Positions 9,397 to 18,884 of a DNA stretch of 38,094 nt are shown one piece after another. The stretch is from positions 1-38,094 of the forward strand of contig CACHQT010000010.1 in NCBI GenBank assembly GCA_902582105.1, given 5' to 3'. The notes beneath the pieces are model-generated. The model had not been told where the DNA came from and searched no databases. It saw only the letters and a list, made by a program, of their open reading frames with translations. Numbering within the stretch: position 1 is the first letter of the stretch; each line of letters starts with the position of its first letter. Made by a program: the position numbers and the translations under genes. The stretch is from an uncultured Pelagibacteraceae bacterium. GTDB lineage: Bacteria > Pseudomonadota > Alphaproteobacteria > Pelagibacterales > Pelagibacteraceae.

Positions 9397-10209
9397 ATGA
9401 AACGTAAAAATGAAAAAGGATTTGCGTTAGTTCTCTCTCTATTACTTTTACTTGTTATGTCGTTAATGGGAGGATCACTTATAGTTATATCATCAACAGA
9501 TCACCAAAGTAATAATTCAAGTGATGAATACCAACAAACGTTTTATGTAGCTGAAACAGCTTTACTTGAGGGAGAAAAATTTATTATAAATCAGATGATG
9601 GGACCTTGGGTTGTTGTAGAAACGGTAATTACAGAAAAACCTGTAGGACTAGATGATGATGAAAGCGCAGATTGGGATTTAATGACTGACCAAATGCTTG
9701 CAAATCAACAACAAGGCTTGTCAAGATATGTTGATAAAAGAGATCTTCCCTCAAACCTTTCAGGACCTCAAATTACGCCGTGTTATGAAAGTTTTAGAAA
9801 TATAAATAGAGCTGGATTTTTAGTTGCACATCACCAAATAAATAAAAACTTTGGATCATTAATTCAAGCAGTATTTGCTGACGTCCAGCTTGATACGTTA
9901 GCAGATAGTGAAACGATTAATAAAGAGAAAGCCCATATGGATAGATTTAGGTATGAGTACTTTATTGTAAACATTGGATCGGCCAATTTTAGAGGTGCTG
10001 GATCGAGTATAAAAAAAACAACCACAAACACACAGACATCAGGAACAGCCTATAAGATTTATGGTTGTGGTTACATGATGCCAAAAAGTGAGTCAAAAAA
10101 CTCTGATACAATTGGTGAAGGTTTTTCAGCAGAAGGTTGGGCAGCAATCGATGGAGAAGATCCAGATATATTGGTTGCATTGGAAACTGTAGTTGTATTG
10201 TCAAATTAA
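9397..10209 (+). CDS. pilX: Minor pilin, PilX (GspK-like) type
   Basis: Prepilin-like protein of 270 residues. A basic leader ends EKG before FALVLSLLLLLVMSLMGGSL, then SSDEYQQTFYVAETALLEGEKF, the AExALxxGE pattern that marks PilX proteins. Position 5 of the mature protein is Leu, not Glu, as in GspK-like pilins that cap the pseudopilus. This fits a role at the very tip, next to PilY1. It starts two bases after pilW. Confidence 0.85.
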   Translation: MKRKNEKGFALVLSLLLLLVMSLMGGSLIVISSTDHQSNNSSDEYQQTFYVAETALLEGEKFIINQMMGPWVVVETVITEKPVGLDDDESADWDLMTDQMLANQQQGLSRYVDKRDLPSNLSGPQITPCYESFRNINRAGFLVAHHQINKNFGSLIQAVFADVQLDTLADSETINKEKAHMDRFRYEYFIVNIGSANFRGAGSSIKKTTTNTQTSGTAYKIYGCGYMMPKSESKNSDTIGEGFSAEGWAAIDGEDPDILVALETVVVLSN

Positions 10210-10279
10210 TATGCCCAAAATAGATACATTTCTTAAAAAGTTCACTTTAAAAATTTCTCCAAATTTTTATAATACATTT

Positions 10280-10792
10280 ATGAATAAAAATTATCTCATG
10301 ATATTTGTTTTAATTTTATTCACTAGCAACTCTTTTGCATGTGATGCACTCAAATTAACAGGCACTTCTGTTTCAAAAGCACAAAATACTTTTTTCATTA
10401 TTGATGGATATTCAGAGGAAGACTTTGATGAGTGGGCTACCGTTCAGTACGTAGGTTACACAGCCGATTATTGTCCCAAAAGTAATTTAGAAAATACTTA
10501 CATAAACGTTTTTGTTTACAAATCAAAAGTTGTTGGCATTCGGGTAGAAACAATGGATGTTGGTGTAAAAGAAAACGAAATATATGAATTTGCTAAAAAT
10601 ACTTATGGTAATTTAAGTCAAGATGTTAAAAATAAAAATTGGTTTGGCTATAAAGATATTAGTGTTGGTCAAGACAAAATACTTTATGCGAAAAATAAAG
10701 ATTTTAATGGAACGATCGAAACCCTTGATATTTCAACTGAGGAATTGATAGATTTTACAGTAGGAGAGGAAGTTATTTTAGCAGTCAATTAA
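10280..10792 (+). CDS. Small secreted protein between pilX and pilY1, unknown function
   Basis: From the ATG at 10280 the product is 170 residues with a clean Sec signal peptide (MNKNYLMIFVLILFTSNSFA) and a mature start CDALKLTG. An in-frame ATG at 10211, one base after the pilX stop, would add 23 residues before the signal and may be the coupled start. The mature protein has two Cys (CDAL and YCPKS) that could form a disulfide, no membrane helix and no motif I recognise. Its fixed position inside the tip operon, three bases before pilY1, suggests a periplasmic or surface accessory role in pilus tip assembly; this is inferred from position only. Confidence 0.7.
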   Translation: MNKNYLMIFVLILFTSNSFACDALKLTGTSVSKAQNTFFIIDGYSEEDFDEWATVQYVGYTADYCPKSNLENTYINVFVYKSKVVGIRVETMDVGVKENEIYEFAKNTYGNLSQDVKNKNWFGYKDISVGQDKILYAKNKDFNGTIETLDISTEELIDFTVGEEVILAVN

Positions 10793-10795
10793 GTT

Positions 10796-13700
10796 ATGAA
10801 AATTTTTGCAAAATATTTTTTATTTATATTTATAATATTAGAAATTGCTCATGTAGCAAAAGTAAATGCAAAACCAGTTCCTCCTGGTTCAGGAGAGGGT
10901 GATGTTCCTGCAAATATTTTAATTTTAATTGATAGTTCTGCAAGTATGAGACGAAGAATGAGCAATAGAGATGCTATTCAGTATGTTCCAAATGCAATTT
11001 TCGATTCAAATGGAGATATACTTGCATCACAGTTTAGAAATAATGGAGTAGTAAAATTTAAAGCCGACGGAAGTAGAGACAGGGAATTTAACGATAATGT
11101 TGGAAGATACACTGGTAATGCATCCGATTCATGCGAACTATCATCTACAGGAATGGGTTATGGTGGAGCCATAACTAAAAATACAGTTGCACGGCACACT
11201 GCTGATATAAGATTTGCAGAAGAATTAACTACCGATAATGGAGTAATTGCAAATACAGATATATTTTTTTTCAGATCTAATGATCGTCAATTAAGAGACG
11301 ATCAAGCAATTGTTGGATATTCTGAGGATGGAAAGGATTGCAAGATGTACTTGGAACTTGGACTGACAATCCAAGGATTGGATTATCAACAAATAGGAGA
11401 CGAACACTTTTTGTTCGTTACTGGTAGAGTGGGCAATTCTTCAGCATTTGTATCATTCAATTTAAATACAGGCACGAGTAGCGGTGTACAGACTTTTACA
11501 GGTAATCTTAATAATTCATTTGCACGTCTTGGTAGGCTTACTTGGAGAATTGCAGTCAACAGTGATGCCTCAATGTTATATTTAGGTCGAGTTCATATAT
11601 ATGGGTATACCATGGAAAGAAATGGTGAAGCTTATCGAATTACCAACAATGCGGTCACTAGACTTTATACTAGAGTAAATCGTGGAAATTTAGATACACA
11701 ATTAGCAGATGTAATAGGTATCGATGTTTCTCCTGATGATGATAATATTTTATATATAACTTCATCAAGAAGACATGTAATTCAAAAAGTTCGGCTTGAT
11801 ACAAATACAACGTATACAATATTAGCAAGAGCAGGCAGAGGAAGACGAGATAATGGAGCAAATATTGAAGCTGCCGGAGCTCTTTCAGCTAACAATGTTA
11901 GATTTAATCAACCAATTGGTATTCATGTAACATCAGATAGAATTTTAGTTGGAACAACAAGAGGTACCATAGATGTTTTCAATGAAAATTTATTTACTGC
12001 AGACAATAGAGACACCGCTTGGTTACTACAAATGGGGGGTGGAAATGTATCTAGATGGGTTGGTGTTAAAAAAGCAATGAGTGCAATTATAAGTGACACA
12101 ACATTAACCAGTGGAGCTCATTTTGGTTATGGACACTGGAATGCAGGAGAAACTGGAGGTCCAAGAACAGGAGCTAGAGGTGGAAGATGGTGTCATTTTC
12201 GTGATGGTTGTACATATTATGGTGGTTGGAATGGTTCTCATCCAAATGGTCAATCAATACAATGTAATAGAGACTCATGTTTAAATGTAGGAATAAGCGC
12301 AGAAGGTTATACAAGAATTCTAGACAATCTTATTCCTCAAGGTTTGGCTTGGGGCACTGATGCCAACGCTTATTCCATCATGGCTCATGATTACTTTTTG
12401 AACGATTTTGAAGCATACGATGAAGACTCAGAGTGCCAATTAAATTATGTAATTGTAATTGGTGACGGAATGATGAGAAATAATACTTCCGCTATTCCTA
12501 GAATTGAAGCATTAAGGGACAAAGAAAATCCAATTAAAACTTTATTTGTTGCTTATGGAGGTGGAATTAATACTCGTGGTATGGATATTTTCGATGCTAT
12601 GGCTGTTGCAGGATCATGTCCAGGTGGTGATGCCAATAGCCCTGATTGTGAACCAACAATAGTTGCTGATACACCGGAGTCATTAAAAACTCAATTAACT
12701 GCAAAAATTAGGCAGATACTTGCTGAACGATTATCATTTACTGCTCCATCAATTACAGCAACTGTTCAAGAAGGGGGTTCTTTATATCAAGCACAATTTG
12801 CTTATGAACAATTTGGAGAATGGCAAGGAACAATATTAAGAAAAACTTTAAATGCAGATGGAACTGTTATTCACGATATAGACGCTCCTGGAAATTGGGA
12901 TGCATCGGTTGAAATCAAGAAACAAGCCTCAATAGCAGACGCTGCTGATACAAGAAATTTATGGAGTGCAATACCTGGATCACCTTACATTGGTAATTGG
13001 GATAATTTTAAAACTGACAATTCGGATGATATAACTGAATTATTTGAATTATTTGGTTACAATATTACTGACTACCACAATGCAACATCATACTGTGCAA
13101 CAAGAGGATATGTAGGTGATGATGGAACTTCTGATGATCTTCTAGGTTTAATAAATTTCATGAAAGGAACTGATTATTTTGATTATAACGGGGATTGTAA
13201 TGTTACAGAAGTAAGAGACCATGTTCTTGGAGATATTTATCATTCACAATTAATAGAAGTGGGTCCACCTGATGCAAGCACACAGTTTACTGGTGCAAAC
13301 GAAGAAGCTTATTTTAGAGCAACTAATAACTATCAAGGTTTTCAACAACAACATGCCACAAGAAGAAACGTAATTTATGCAGGTGCTAATAGTGGAATAC
13401 TCCATGCTATTAATGCTGAAACCGGTGCAGAGGAGTGGGGTTTTATTCCGCCGTTCATTGCTGGATTACTTCCTTCAATAATTAATCCAGATCTTAGTGG
13501 AAAAATTGATGGTTCTAAAGGTGGAACGAATGCAATTTTTGGTGTGGATGGCTCTCCAGTAGTTCATGATGTTTTTATTAAAGGAATTAATGAAGAGGGA
13601 GAACTAGAGGATCAAAAAAGTTGGCATACTATTTTATTTGTTCCATATGGAAGAGGTGGAGCAGGGTTTTCTGTTTTAGATGTAACCAATCCTATTTTAA

Positions 13701-15661
13701 AAGATAATTTAGGACCTATACATATGTTTAGTGTCTTTAATGATGCGATTAATAGTACTGTTTATATGGCTGATCATGAAGGTCAAATTACTACATACCC
13801 TTATTCATCTGGTTCGGTCAGTATTCAAGATTCTTTAGAAGCAAAAAGAGCGGGTGAAAATTTAGATACAGCCTTTACGGCAGATGGAGGTGATGACTCG
13901 CTTGATCCAGATCATGCATCTTACTGTGATAGTTCAGACGATCCTGATCTTATACAAGATTGTGCTAATCAAGATGCTATAGCAGTTTGTCAAACCAATG
14001 AAGTTGCAACTACAACAAATTTATTTCATTCTGATGCACTAGGAACAGCCTCATGCTTTCAAGGTACAAAGTTTAGATTTCCTGATTTAAAACCTAAAGC
14101 AAATGCTGATGGAACTGTGCCCAAGTCATCATTAAAAGTTACCGAAAGAGTTGCTGGAACTTTAGTGACAATAGATTTTACAAGCGCATCATATGTAAAT
14201 GACAACTTAGTAATAGAATTTCCAACTGAGAAGACTTATAATGCAGGTGGTAGTCCACTTGAGACCGCAGCTACAAACCAATTTACTGTTGCAACATCAT
14301 GTACCGCAGCTGCCGATATTCCAGAGCAATATGATTATAGTCAGTTAGGGGAAACTTGGTCAGCTCCAAGAATATTTAGAATTCCTTCAGAAGAAATTGG
14401 TAACAGAAGCGACTCGAAAAATGATAAATATGTTGCAGTAATGGGAGCAGGTATGGGTGCTACAAATTTATGTGCTGGATCAGCAGTATTTATAGTAAAT
14501 TTAGATAGAGATGATGAAAGTGGTATTGAACCTGGTACTATTTTTGGAAGTACATCTAATGGAGGTCCAATAACAATCATTGATACAGTTGAAACTAATG
14601 CAGCTGTAACAGAAGAAGTAACAACTTCAACTACAAATGACGACGGAGAAAAAGTAGAAACAACTACAACCGTGGTTACAAAACCAGCAACCTCTATTGC
14701 TGGGGCGACCACTCCAAATGGAAGTGATATTGGTAACTCTTTACCTTCTTCAGCCGTAGTTATAACACCAGACACAGCATTTAACATTCCTTGGAGAGGC
14801 GCAATGGTTTACTTCAATGACCTTGAAGGAAAGATAACAAAAATAAATTTAACAAGCTCTACTAAAAATGATGCAGATCTTTTTGATCAAACTACTTTAT
14901 TTAGATTAAATGCTGATACAGAAAATAAAAGGTACAGTTATTTTTCAATGGATGCAGGGATTGGACAAACAACGAGAGAATTTTGGTTATTTGGCGGTAC
15001 TGGAAACTTTAATGATATAGGTGGTGGCTCGAAAAAAATGGATAATATTTTGTATGGTATTAAGGATCCACATTATCCTTATTTTAAACATTTAAACAGT
15101 GTACACATACCAAGAGAAACTGAAGATACGTTTTTATTTGATGCACATACAGGTGCCGATAATGCTCCAAGTGTTGACGATGCTGTCATCTGTAAAAACA
15201 CAACTGGTAACATCAGTTGCGATGATGGACCGACAACAGGACAGCAAGCATGGGTAGTACATTTAGATACACCGGATGATAAGGGACCTAACGAAGGTAG
15301 CACAAATACATTTAGAAAATTATCAGCTTCACCAACTTTATTTAAAGGCCAAGTTTATTTTCCAATCTACGAACCACCTCAAGGAGCTAACCCGTGCAAT
15401 ATTGGTAATGCTATCATCTGTGTTGTAGATGATGAATGTGGAGCAAATAATTCACACCTTTTAACTAGAGGTGGTGCTGCAAACGGAAAAAATTGTCAAT
15501 TTGTAAGAGAAGGTATTTTATCAGAGCTCGTAATATTTGGAGATAAATTATTTGCCAACGTTGCGGGACCTAAAGAAGATGCTGAGACACTTTATTCAGT
15601 TTTAGCCGCAGCAGGAGAGGTTGAAGCAAACAGAGGTAGTTGGAGAGAAAGCGGTTTCTAA
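10796..15661 (+). CDS. pilY1: PilY1-type pilus tip adhesin with split vWA domain
   Basis: Large secreted tip protein (1621 residues) that primes pilus assembly and mediates adhesion. The signal peptide ends VNA at about residue 25. The vWA MIDAS motif DSSAS (D46, S48, S50) follows. Residues about 60-415 instead look like NHL/beta-propeller repeats (for example IFDSNGDILAS and GIDVSPDDDNILYITSS). vWA elements resume at about 415 (RWVGVKKAMSAII, then YVIVIGDG with D557). The PilY1 C-terminal region begins around RDHVLGDIYHSQLIEVGPP (residue 806 on), followed by the NVIYAGANSGILHAIN propeller blade near residue 857, the hallmark of the family. Last gene of the pilT operon. Confidence 0.92.
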   Translation: MKIFAKYFLFIFIILEIAHVAKVNAKPVPPGSGEGDVPANILILIDSSASMRRRMSNRDAIQYVPNAIFDSNGDILASQFRNNGVVKFKADGSRDREFNDNVGRYTGNASDSCELSSTGMGYGGAITKNTVARHTADIRFAEELTTDNGVIANTDIFFFRSNDRQLRDDQAIVGYSEDGKDCKMYLELGLTIQGLDYQQIGDEHFLFVTGRVGNSSAFVSFNLNTGTSSGVQTFTGNLNNSFARLGRLTWRIAVNSDASMLYLGRVHIYGYTMERNGEAYRITNNAVTRLYTRVNRGNLDTQLADVIGIDVSPDDDNILYITSSRRHVIQKVRLDTNTTYTILARAGRGRRDNGANIEAAGALSANNVRFNQPIGIHVTSDRILVGTTRGTIDVFNENLFTADNRDTAWLLQMGGGNVSRWVGVKKAMSAIISDTTLTSGAHFGYGHWNAGETGGPRTGARGGRWCHFRDGCTYYGGWNGSHPNGQSIQCNRDSCLNVGISAEGYTRILDNLIPQGLAWGTDANAYSIMAHDYFLNDFEAYDEDSECQLNYVIVIGDGMMRNNTSAIPRIEALRDKENPIKTLFVAYGGGINTRGMDIFDAMAVAGSCPGGDANSPDCEPTIVADTPESLKTQLTAKIRQILAERLSFTAPSITATVQEGGSLYQAQFAYEQFGEWQGTILRKTLNADGTVIHDIDAPGNWDASVEIKKQASIADAADTRNLWSAIPGSPYIGNWDNFKTDNSDDITELFELFGYNITDYHNATSYCATRGYVGDDGTSDDLLGLINFMKGTDYFDYNGDCNVTEVRDHVLGDIYHSQLIEVGPPDASTQFTGANEEAYFRATNNYQGFQQQHATRRNVIYAGANSGILHAINAETGAEEWGFIPPFIAGLLPSIINPDLSGKIDGSKGGTNAIFGVDGSPVVHDVFIKGINEEGELEDQKSWHTILFVPYGRGGAGFSVLDVTNPILKDNLGPIHMFSVFNDAINSTVYMADHEGQITTYPYSSGSVSIQDSLEAKRAGENLDTAFTADGGDDSLDPDHASYCDSSDDPDLIQDCANQDAIAVCQTNEVATTTNLFHSDALGTASCFQGTKFRFPDLKPKANADGTVPKSSLKVTERVAGTLVTIDFTSASYVNDNLVIEFPTEKTYNAGGSPLETAATNQFTVATSCTAAADIPEQYDYSQLGETWSAPRIFRIPSEEIGNRSDSKNDKYVAVMGAGMGATNLCAGSAVFIVNLDRDDESGIEPGTIFGSTSNGGPITIIDTVETNAAVTEEVTTSTTNDDGEKVETTTTVVTKPATSIAGATTPNGSDIGNSLPSSAVVITPDTAFNIPWRGAMVYFNDLEGKITKINLTSSTKNDADLFDQTTLFRLNADTENKRYSYFSMDAGIGQTTREFWLFGGTGNFNDIGGGSKKMDNILYGIKDPHYPYFKHLNSVHIPRETEDTFLFDAHTGADNAPSVDDAVICKNTTGNISCDDGPTTGQQAWVVHLDTPDDKGPNEGSTNTFRKLSASPTLFKGQVYFPIYEPPQGANPCNIGNAIICVVDDECGANNSHLLTRGGAANGKNCQFVREGILSELVIFGDKLFANVAGPKEDAETLYSVLAAAGEVEANRGSWRESGF

Positions 15662-15855
15662 TTAAATATTTTAAAATAAAAATAAATAATCCACGCAAAC
15701 ATTGTAGTCATAGTTACAAATATCAGTGCTAATCCAACCAAAGTATCTTGATTAACTTTCTTTCTCCATTTTTTTGGAAAAAAATTTAGTGAATAAGCAT
15801 AGACAATTATAAAAAAGTTAAATGCTGATACAGATATACAAAAAAATAAAAGCAT
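15658..15855 (-). CDS. Small two-helix membrane protein, unknown
   Basis: A 65-residue protein with two hydrophobic segments (about residues 1-24 and 38-62) separated by a basic loop, FPKKWRKKVNQDT. This layout, with a charged loop between clean helices, is unlikely to be a chance frame. It converges on pilY1 with a four-base overlap and lies 23 bases beyond the end of the secreted-protein gene on the same strand. No function can be assigned. Moderate confidence that it is translated. Confidence 0.5.
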   Translation of the reverse strand: MLLFFCISVSAFNFFIIVYAYSLNFFPKKWRKKVNQDTLVGLALIFVTMTTMFAWIIYFYFKIFN

Positions 15856-15878
15856 ATTTAATATACTGTAATAGATTA

Positions 15879-16901
15879 CTATTCCGCAGCTTTTCCAATC
15901 AAGGTAGCAGTTGCTTCATATCTCTCAATAGACTCTACAAATGTTTGTTCGTTAGCACCGTCTGCTGTATGACCACCTTCTAAAACTAAAATTCCAGTCC
16001 CTTCAGATCCTTCTGATGCAGTTGTAAATTTACCATAAAAGTATACTGAGCCCACTGAACTAGTATCCGATGTATCGTTATTAAATTCCTCAATAAAATT
16101 TTGTTTAACAGTCCAATAATCTCCTTCCCCACAAGTTGAAACAGCACAAGCATCCTGAAGCTGTGTTGTACTTTTTTTCATAGTACTAAATGTACTTGAA
16201 GCATCAATGTTGGTTCCAAAAGGAACATCGTGAGAAAATCCATCCTTTCTAAGGCGTTGATCTGCTGTAGCTACGATAGGTAATGAACTAAATGAAGCAG
16301 TTCCTGTATTCCAACCTATTTCAATTTCATCTGTAGTACCTGTTCTAGTTACTTTTGTATCTACGACAGCAAATATGGTTCTCTTTTTAAAATTTACATA
16401 AGTTTGAGCTCTTACTTGTTGTGCTACATTTGGGTCAAATACGTCATTACTAGAAGAATATTCTAAATCTCCCCCAGTTACTTTAGTTAAAGTTTGAAAC
16501 TCTGAATCATAAATAATTGTATCCTGATCAATTGTTTGAACGTAATCATCATCCAGCCAGCCTATATTAGCATCCATTGATGCAAGTGCCTTAGCTATAG
16601 ATTCACTGCTAGACGTATCGATACCTGCCAAAATAGCTGCTGCTTCTGAGTCAATTGTTAATCCATATTTTTCAGCTGACTCTTGTATTCCTGCAGTAAG
16701 TTCAGAGCTATTTAGTAAATTTGATGTGGCATTAGTTATTTCCAAAATATTTTGTTGATCATTTTGTGCTGAATGGCTCATAGAACTCGCAATTTTATTA
16801 AGAGCAGTTGTAGGTGTAGGAGTTGAAATTTCGGCAAATCCAAAAGAAATCATTAACTCAATTATAAAAATTGTTTTGAATATAAATAGTATTTTTTTCA
16901 T
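15879..16901 (-). CDS. Secreted protein, possible cargo of the adjacent Slam-like module
   Basis: A 340-residue protein with a Sec signal peptide ending SFGFA before EISTPTPT. The first part is helical and Ser/Ala-rich; the C-terminal half (about residue 165 on) is beta-rich, with FKKRTIFAVVDTKV and later GSVYFYGKFTTASEGSEGTG. That spacing resembles the small TbpB-type barrel of Slam/type XI secretion cargo, where strands of the kind DFxxKTVxG and FYGxxAxExGG recur. The resemblance is weak and by eye. Two Cys in CAVSTC could pair. Its ATG abuts the stop of the FecR gene, so it is the third gene of this operon. Confidence 0.6.
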   Translation of the reverse strand: MKKILFIFKTIFIIELMISFGFAEISTPTPTTALNKIASSMSHSAQNDQQNILEITNATSNLLNSSELTAGIQESAEKYGLTIDSEAAAILAGIDTSSSESIAKALASMDANIGWLDDDYVQTIDQDTIIYDSEFQTLTKVTGGDLEYSSSNDVFDPNVAQQVRAQTYVNFKKRTIFAVVDTKVTRTGTTDEIEIGWNTGTASFSSLPIVATADQRLRKDGFSHDVPFGTNIDASSTFSTMKKSTTQLQDACAVSTCGEGDYWTVKQNFIEEFNNDTSDTSSVGSVYFYGKFTTASEGSEGTGILVLEGGHTADGANEQTFVESIERYEATATLIGKAAE

Positions 16902-17477
16902 TTAATTTGTTACCATTGCTTCATATCCAGGATTAGTAATATTTATAGAGTTTATCCCATCGGAAAGTATTAGATTTCCAGGTATCATTCCCAAAGTATT
17001 TTCTGGTCCTGGCCCCAATAATACAACTGTACTTTTATTTTCATTTTCCGATAGAACAATAAATTCTGTACCACGAGCACCTAATACACCTGACGGAACT
17101 TTTACTTCTAAATTGTCAGGATTTTGTTTACTTATTTGTCCAGTTATAAATTTAACAGTGCCAGACTTAACATTAGAAATGAAAGATCCTTCGTGACTTT
17201 TAGGATCATATATAAATTCATCTATAGTTACTTCTGTATCCTCACCAAGTGTTAAAACTGTCTGGTCAAGAAATAGTATTTGTGCATTTGACTTTTCTTT
17301 TGAGATAATCGTATCTCCAAAAAATATTTTTGATCCATCAACCAAGCTTTCATTATTTTGATTTTTAATCTCTCCAATAGCTGCACCTACAACACCAATA
17401 AATTTTGATGTATTCGCATTTGCAAAATTTGGCAACAATACAAAAATTAATAAAATAATTATTTTTTTACTGTACAT
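16902..17477 (-). CDS. FecR-domain periplasmic protein (copy 1)
   Basis: A 191-residue protein with a signal peptide ending FANA, followed by one FecR domain. The domain shows FFGDTIISKEKSNAQILFLDQTVLTLG, DEFIYDP, and the near-invariant VPSGVLGARGTEF, then GPGPENTLGMIPG. There is no N-terminal cytoplasmic tail or TM anchor like that of the anti-sigma FecR of E. coli, so it is a free periplasmic form. It is clearly paralogous to the partial gene at 36826. Its start overlaps the barrel gene by 11 bases. It may act as a periplasmic partner of the barrel protein; that is inference from the duplicated gene order. Confidence 0.85.
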   Translation of the reverse strand: MYSKKIIILLIFVLLPNFANANTSKFIGVVGAAIGEIKNQNNESLVDGSKIFFGDTIISKEKSNAQILFLDQTVLTLGEDTEVTIDEFIYDPKSHEGSFISNVKSGTVKFITGQISKQNPDNLEVKVPSGVLGARGTEFIVLSENENKSTVVLLGPGPENTLGMIPGNLILSDGINSINITNPGYEAMVTN

Positions 17478-18795
17478 TTAAATTAATCCTTTTAGTTAGT
17501 CCAAAAGTAACAAAATTTCTTAAAATGTCATGGTTTGGTATATTTGAACTTACATCAGACTGTTTTAAATTAAAAGAATAAAAAATACTATTATCTTTAT
17601 TGAGCGTTTTCAAAGCTGGAAGGATTTGATTTATTTGTCCTTCAAATGATATTGATGTAACTAAACTTTCATCATTTCTTGTTATGGATGTACTTATAAA
17701 CGTTTCTTTATCATCATAATTATTTTGAAGATATGTATTTTTAAATTTCAAAGTTCCAAATGGTAATATTTGTGAATATAAAATACTAAAACCATTTGAG
17801 TCAAAGCTATCAAATTCTTTTAAAGTCTCAGTTCTATTTAAAATAATTTTTGCACCTAATTGAGTTTTATTTGTAACATTATAATTGTATCTAAGAAAAC
17901 TTGAATATACGTCGCTATTATTCTCATTCGCTGTGCTAAAGATTAGGTTATTATCATAGGAAGTGTTCGCAAAGCCTAGACTGTAATTAATATTATTTTT
18001 TTCATTGATAATAAAAGTATTGTTTATTCCTATACCTTTTGAATTATAATCTTCTTGTTTTCTATAATCTGGATGACTCCAATAAAAATATGGTGATAGA
18101 TAATGATTTCCCAATATTTTAAAATAACTTATTGAAGATGATATAACATCGCTGTCACCCTTCATCTTTTTATTCATTCTAGTTGAGTCCAAACCAAAAT
18201 TTAAAAACATTGATGAAGTATCATTAATGTTTTTTCCTAGTGTTAAGGCAGCTGCTTTTGTATAAGTTTTGTCATACTCTACAACTAATCTATTATCAAT
18301 TTGTGGGTATGGTAATAAATTGTTTTCTTGTAAATTTTTTTTTGACTTTGTTATTCCACTAATATTATCTTCCTCTGTATGTAAATATTTTAAATCTAAA
18401 TAAGCAAACCATTTACTTTTTTGTTTTTCTTTTTTTTCCTTTTTTGTACTTGATAATAACCCGGCGATTACTTTTTTTGTTTCACTCGTAGTATTAGGAT
18501 CATTCATCAAAGTCCTTACCATGAGATCAACTTTTACAGATGAATCCATTTCAATCAAAATGGATAATAAATATAACTTAATATCTAAGTTCTCTGGATA
18601 AAGCATACTTAATCTTTCTAAAGTTGCTATTGTCAGTTTAAGATTGCCCGAATTTTGTTGCTGCTTTGCATAATTTAAATTTAATTGAAGGTCTGATGGA
18701 TTATCTAAAATTTCTTCATATGTAATTTGGGATGAATATAAATTTCCCGTCAAAAAAAAGAAAATAAAAATTACTTTAAGAATAGCTCTTTTCAT
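17467..18795 (-). CDS. TPR plus outer-membrane beta-barrel protein, Slam-like (copy 1)
   Basis: A 442-residue protein: signal peptide ending LYSS, a TPR-like helical region at about residues 24-120 (ITYEEILDNPSDLQLNLNYA, TIATLERLSMLYPEN), then about 310 residues of alternating polar/hydrophobic strands with aromatic ends, typical of an outer-membrane barrel. TPR followed by a barrel of this size is the layout of Slam/DUF560 exporters. The TPR part closely matches residues about 168-240 of the protein at 34996. First gene of an operon with fecR and a secreted protein. Barrel fold is confident; exporter function is inference. Confidence 0.75.
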   Translation of the reverse strand: MKRAILKVIFIFFFLTGNLYSSQITYEEILDNPSDLQLNLNYAKQQQNSGNLKLTIATLERLSMLYPENLDIKLYLLSILIEMDSSVKVDLMVRTLMNDPNTTSETKKVIAGLLSSTKKEKKEKQKSKWFAYLDLKYLHTEEDNISGITKSKKNLQENNLLPYPQIDNRLVVEYDKTYTKAAALTLGKNINDTSSMFLNFGLDSTRMNKKMKGDSDVISSSISYFKILGNHYLSPYFYWSHPDYRKQEDYNSKGIGINNTFIINEKNNINYSLGFANTSYDNNLIFSTANENNSDVYSSFLRYNYNVTNKTQLGAKIILNRTETLKEFDSFDSNGFSILYSQILPFGTLKFKNTYLQNNYDDKETFISTSITRNDESLVTSISFEGQINQILPALKTLNKDNSIFYSFNLKQSDVSSNIPNHDILRNFVTFGLTKRINLNVQ

Positions 18796-18884
18796 ATTTT
18801 TAATTAAAAAAAATTTTTAAATTGAAGTTTTTTTATATCAAAAAAAATCTAATTTGTTTTAAAAAATTTAAAAAAAAATTTTAT

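Noticed and set aside
14341-14787. Minus-strand open frame of 148 codons inside pilY1
   Set aside because: Lies wholly within the well-supported pilY1 frame and shows no family features; an antisense shadow.
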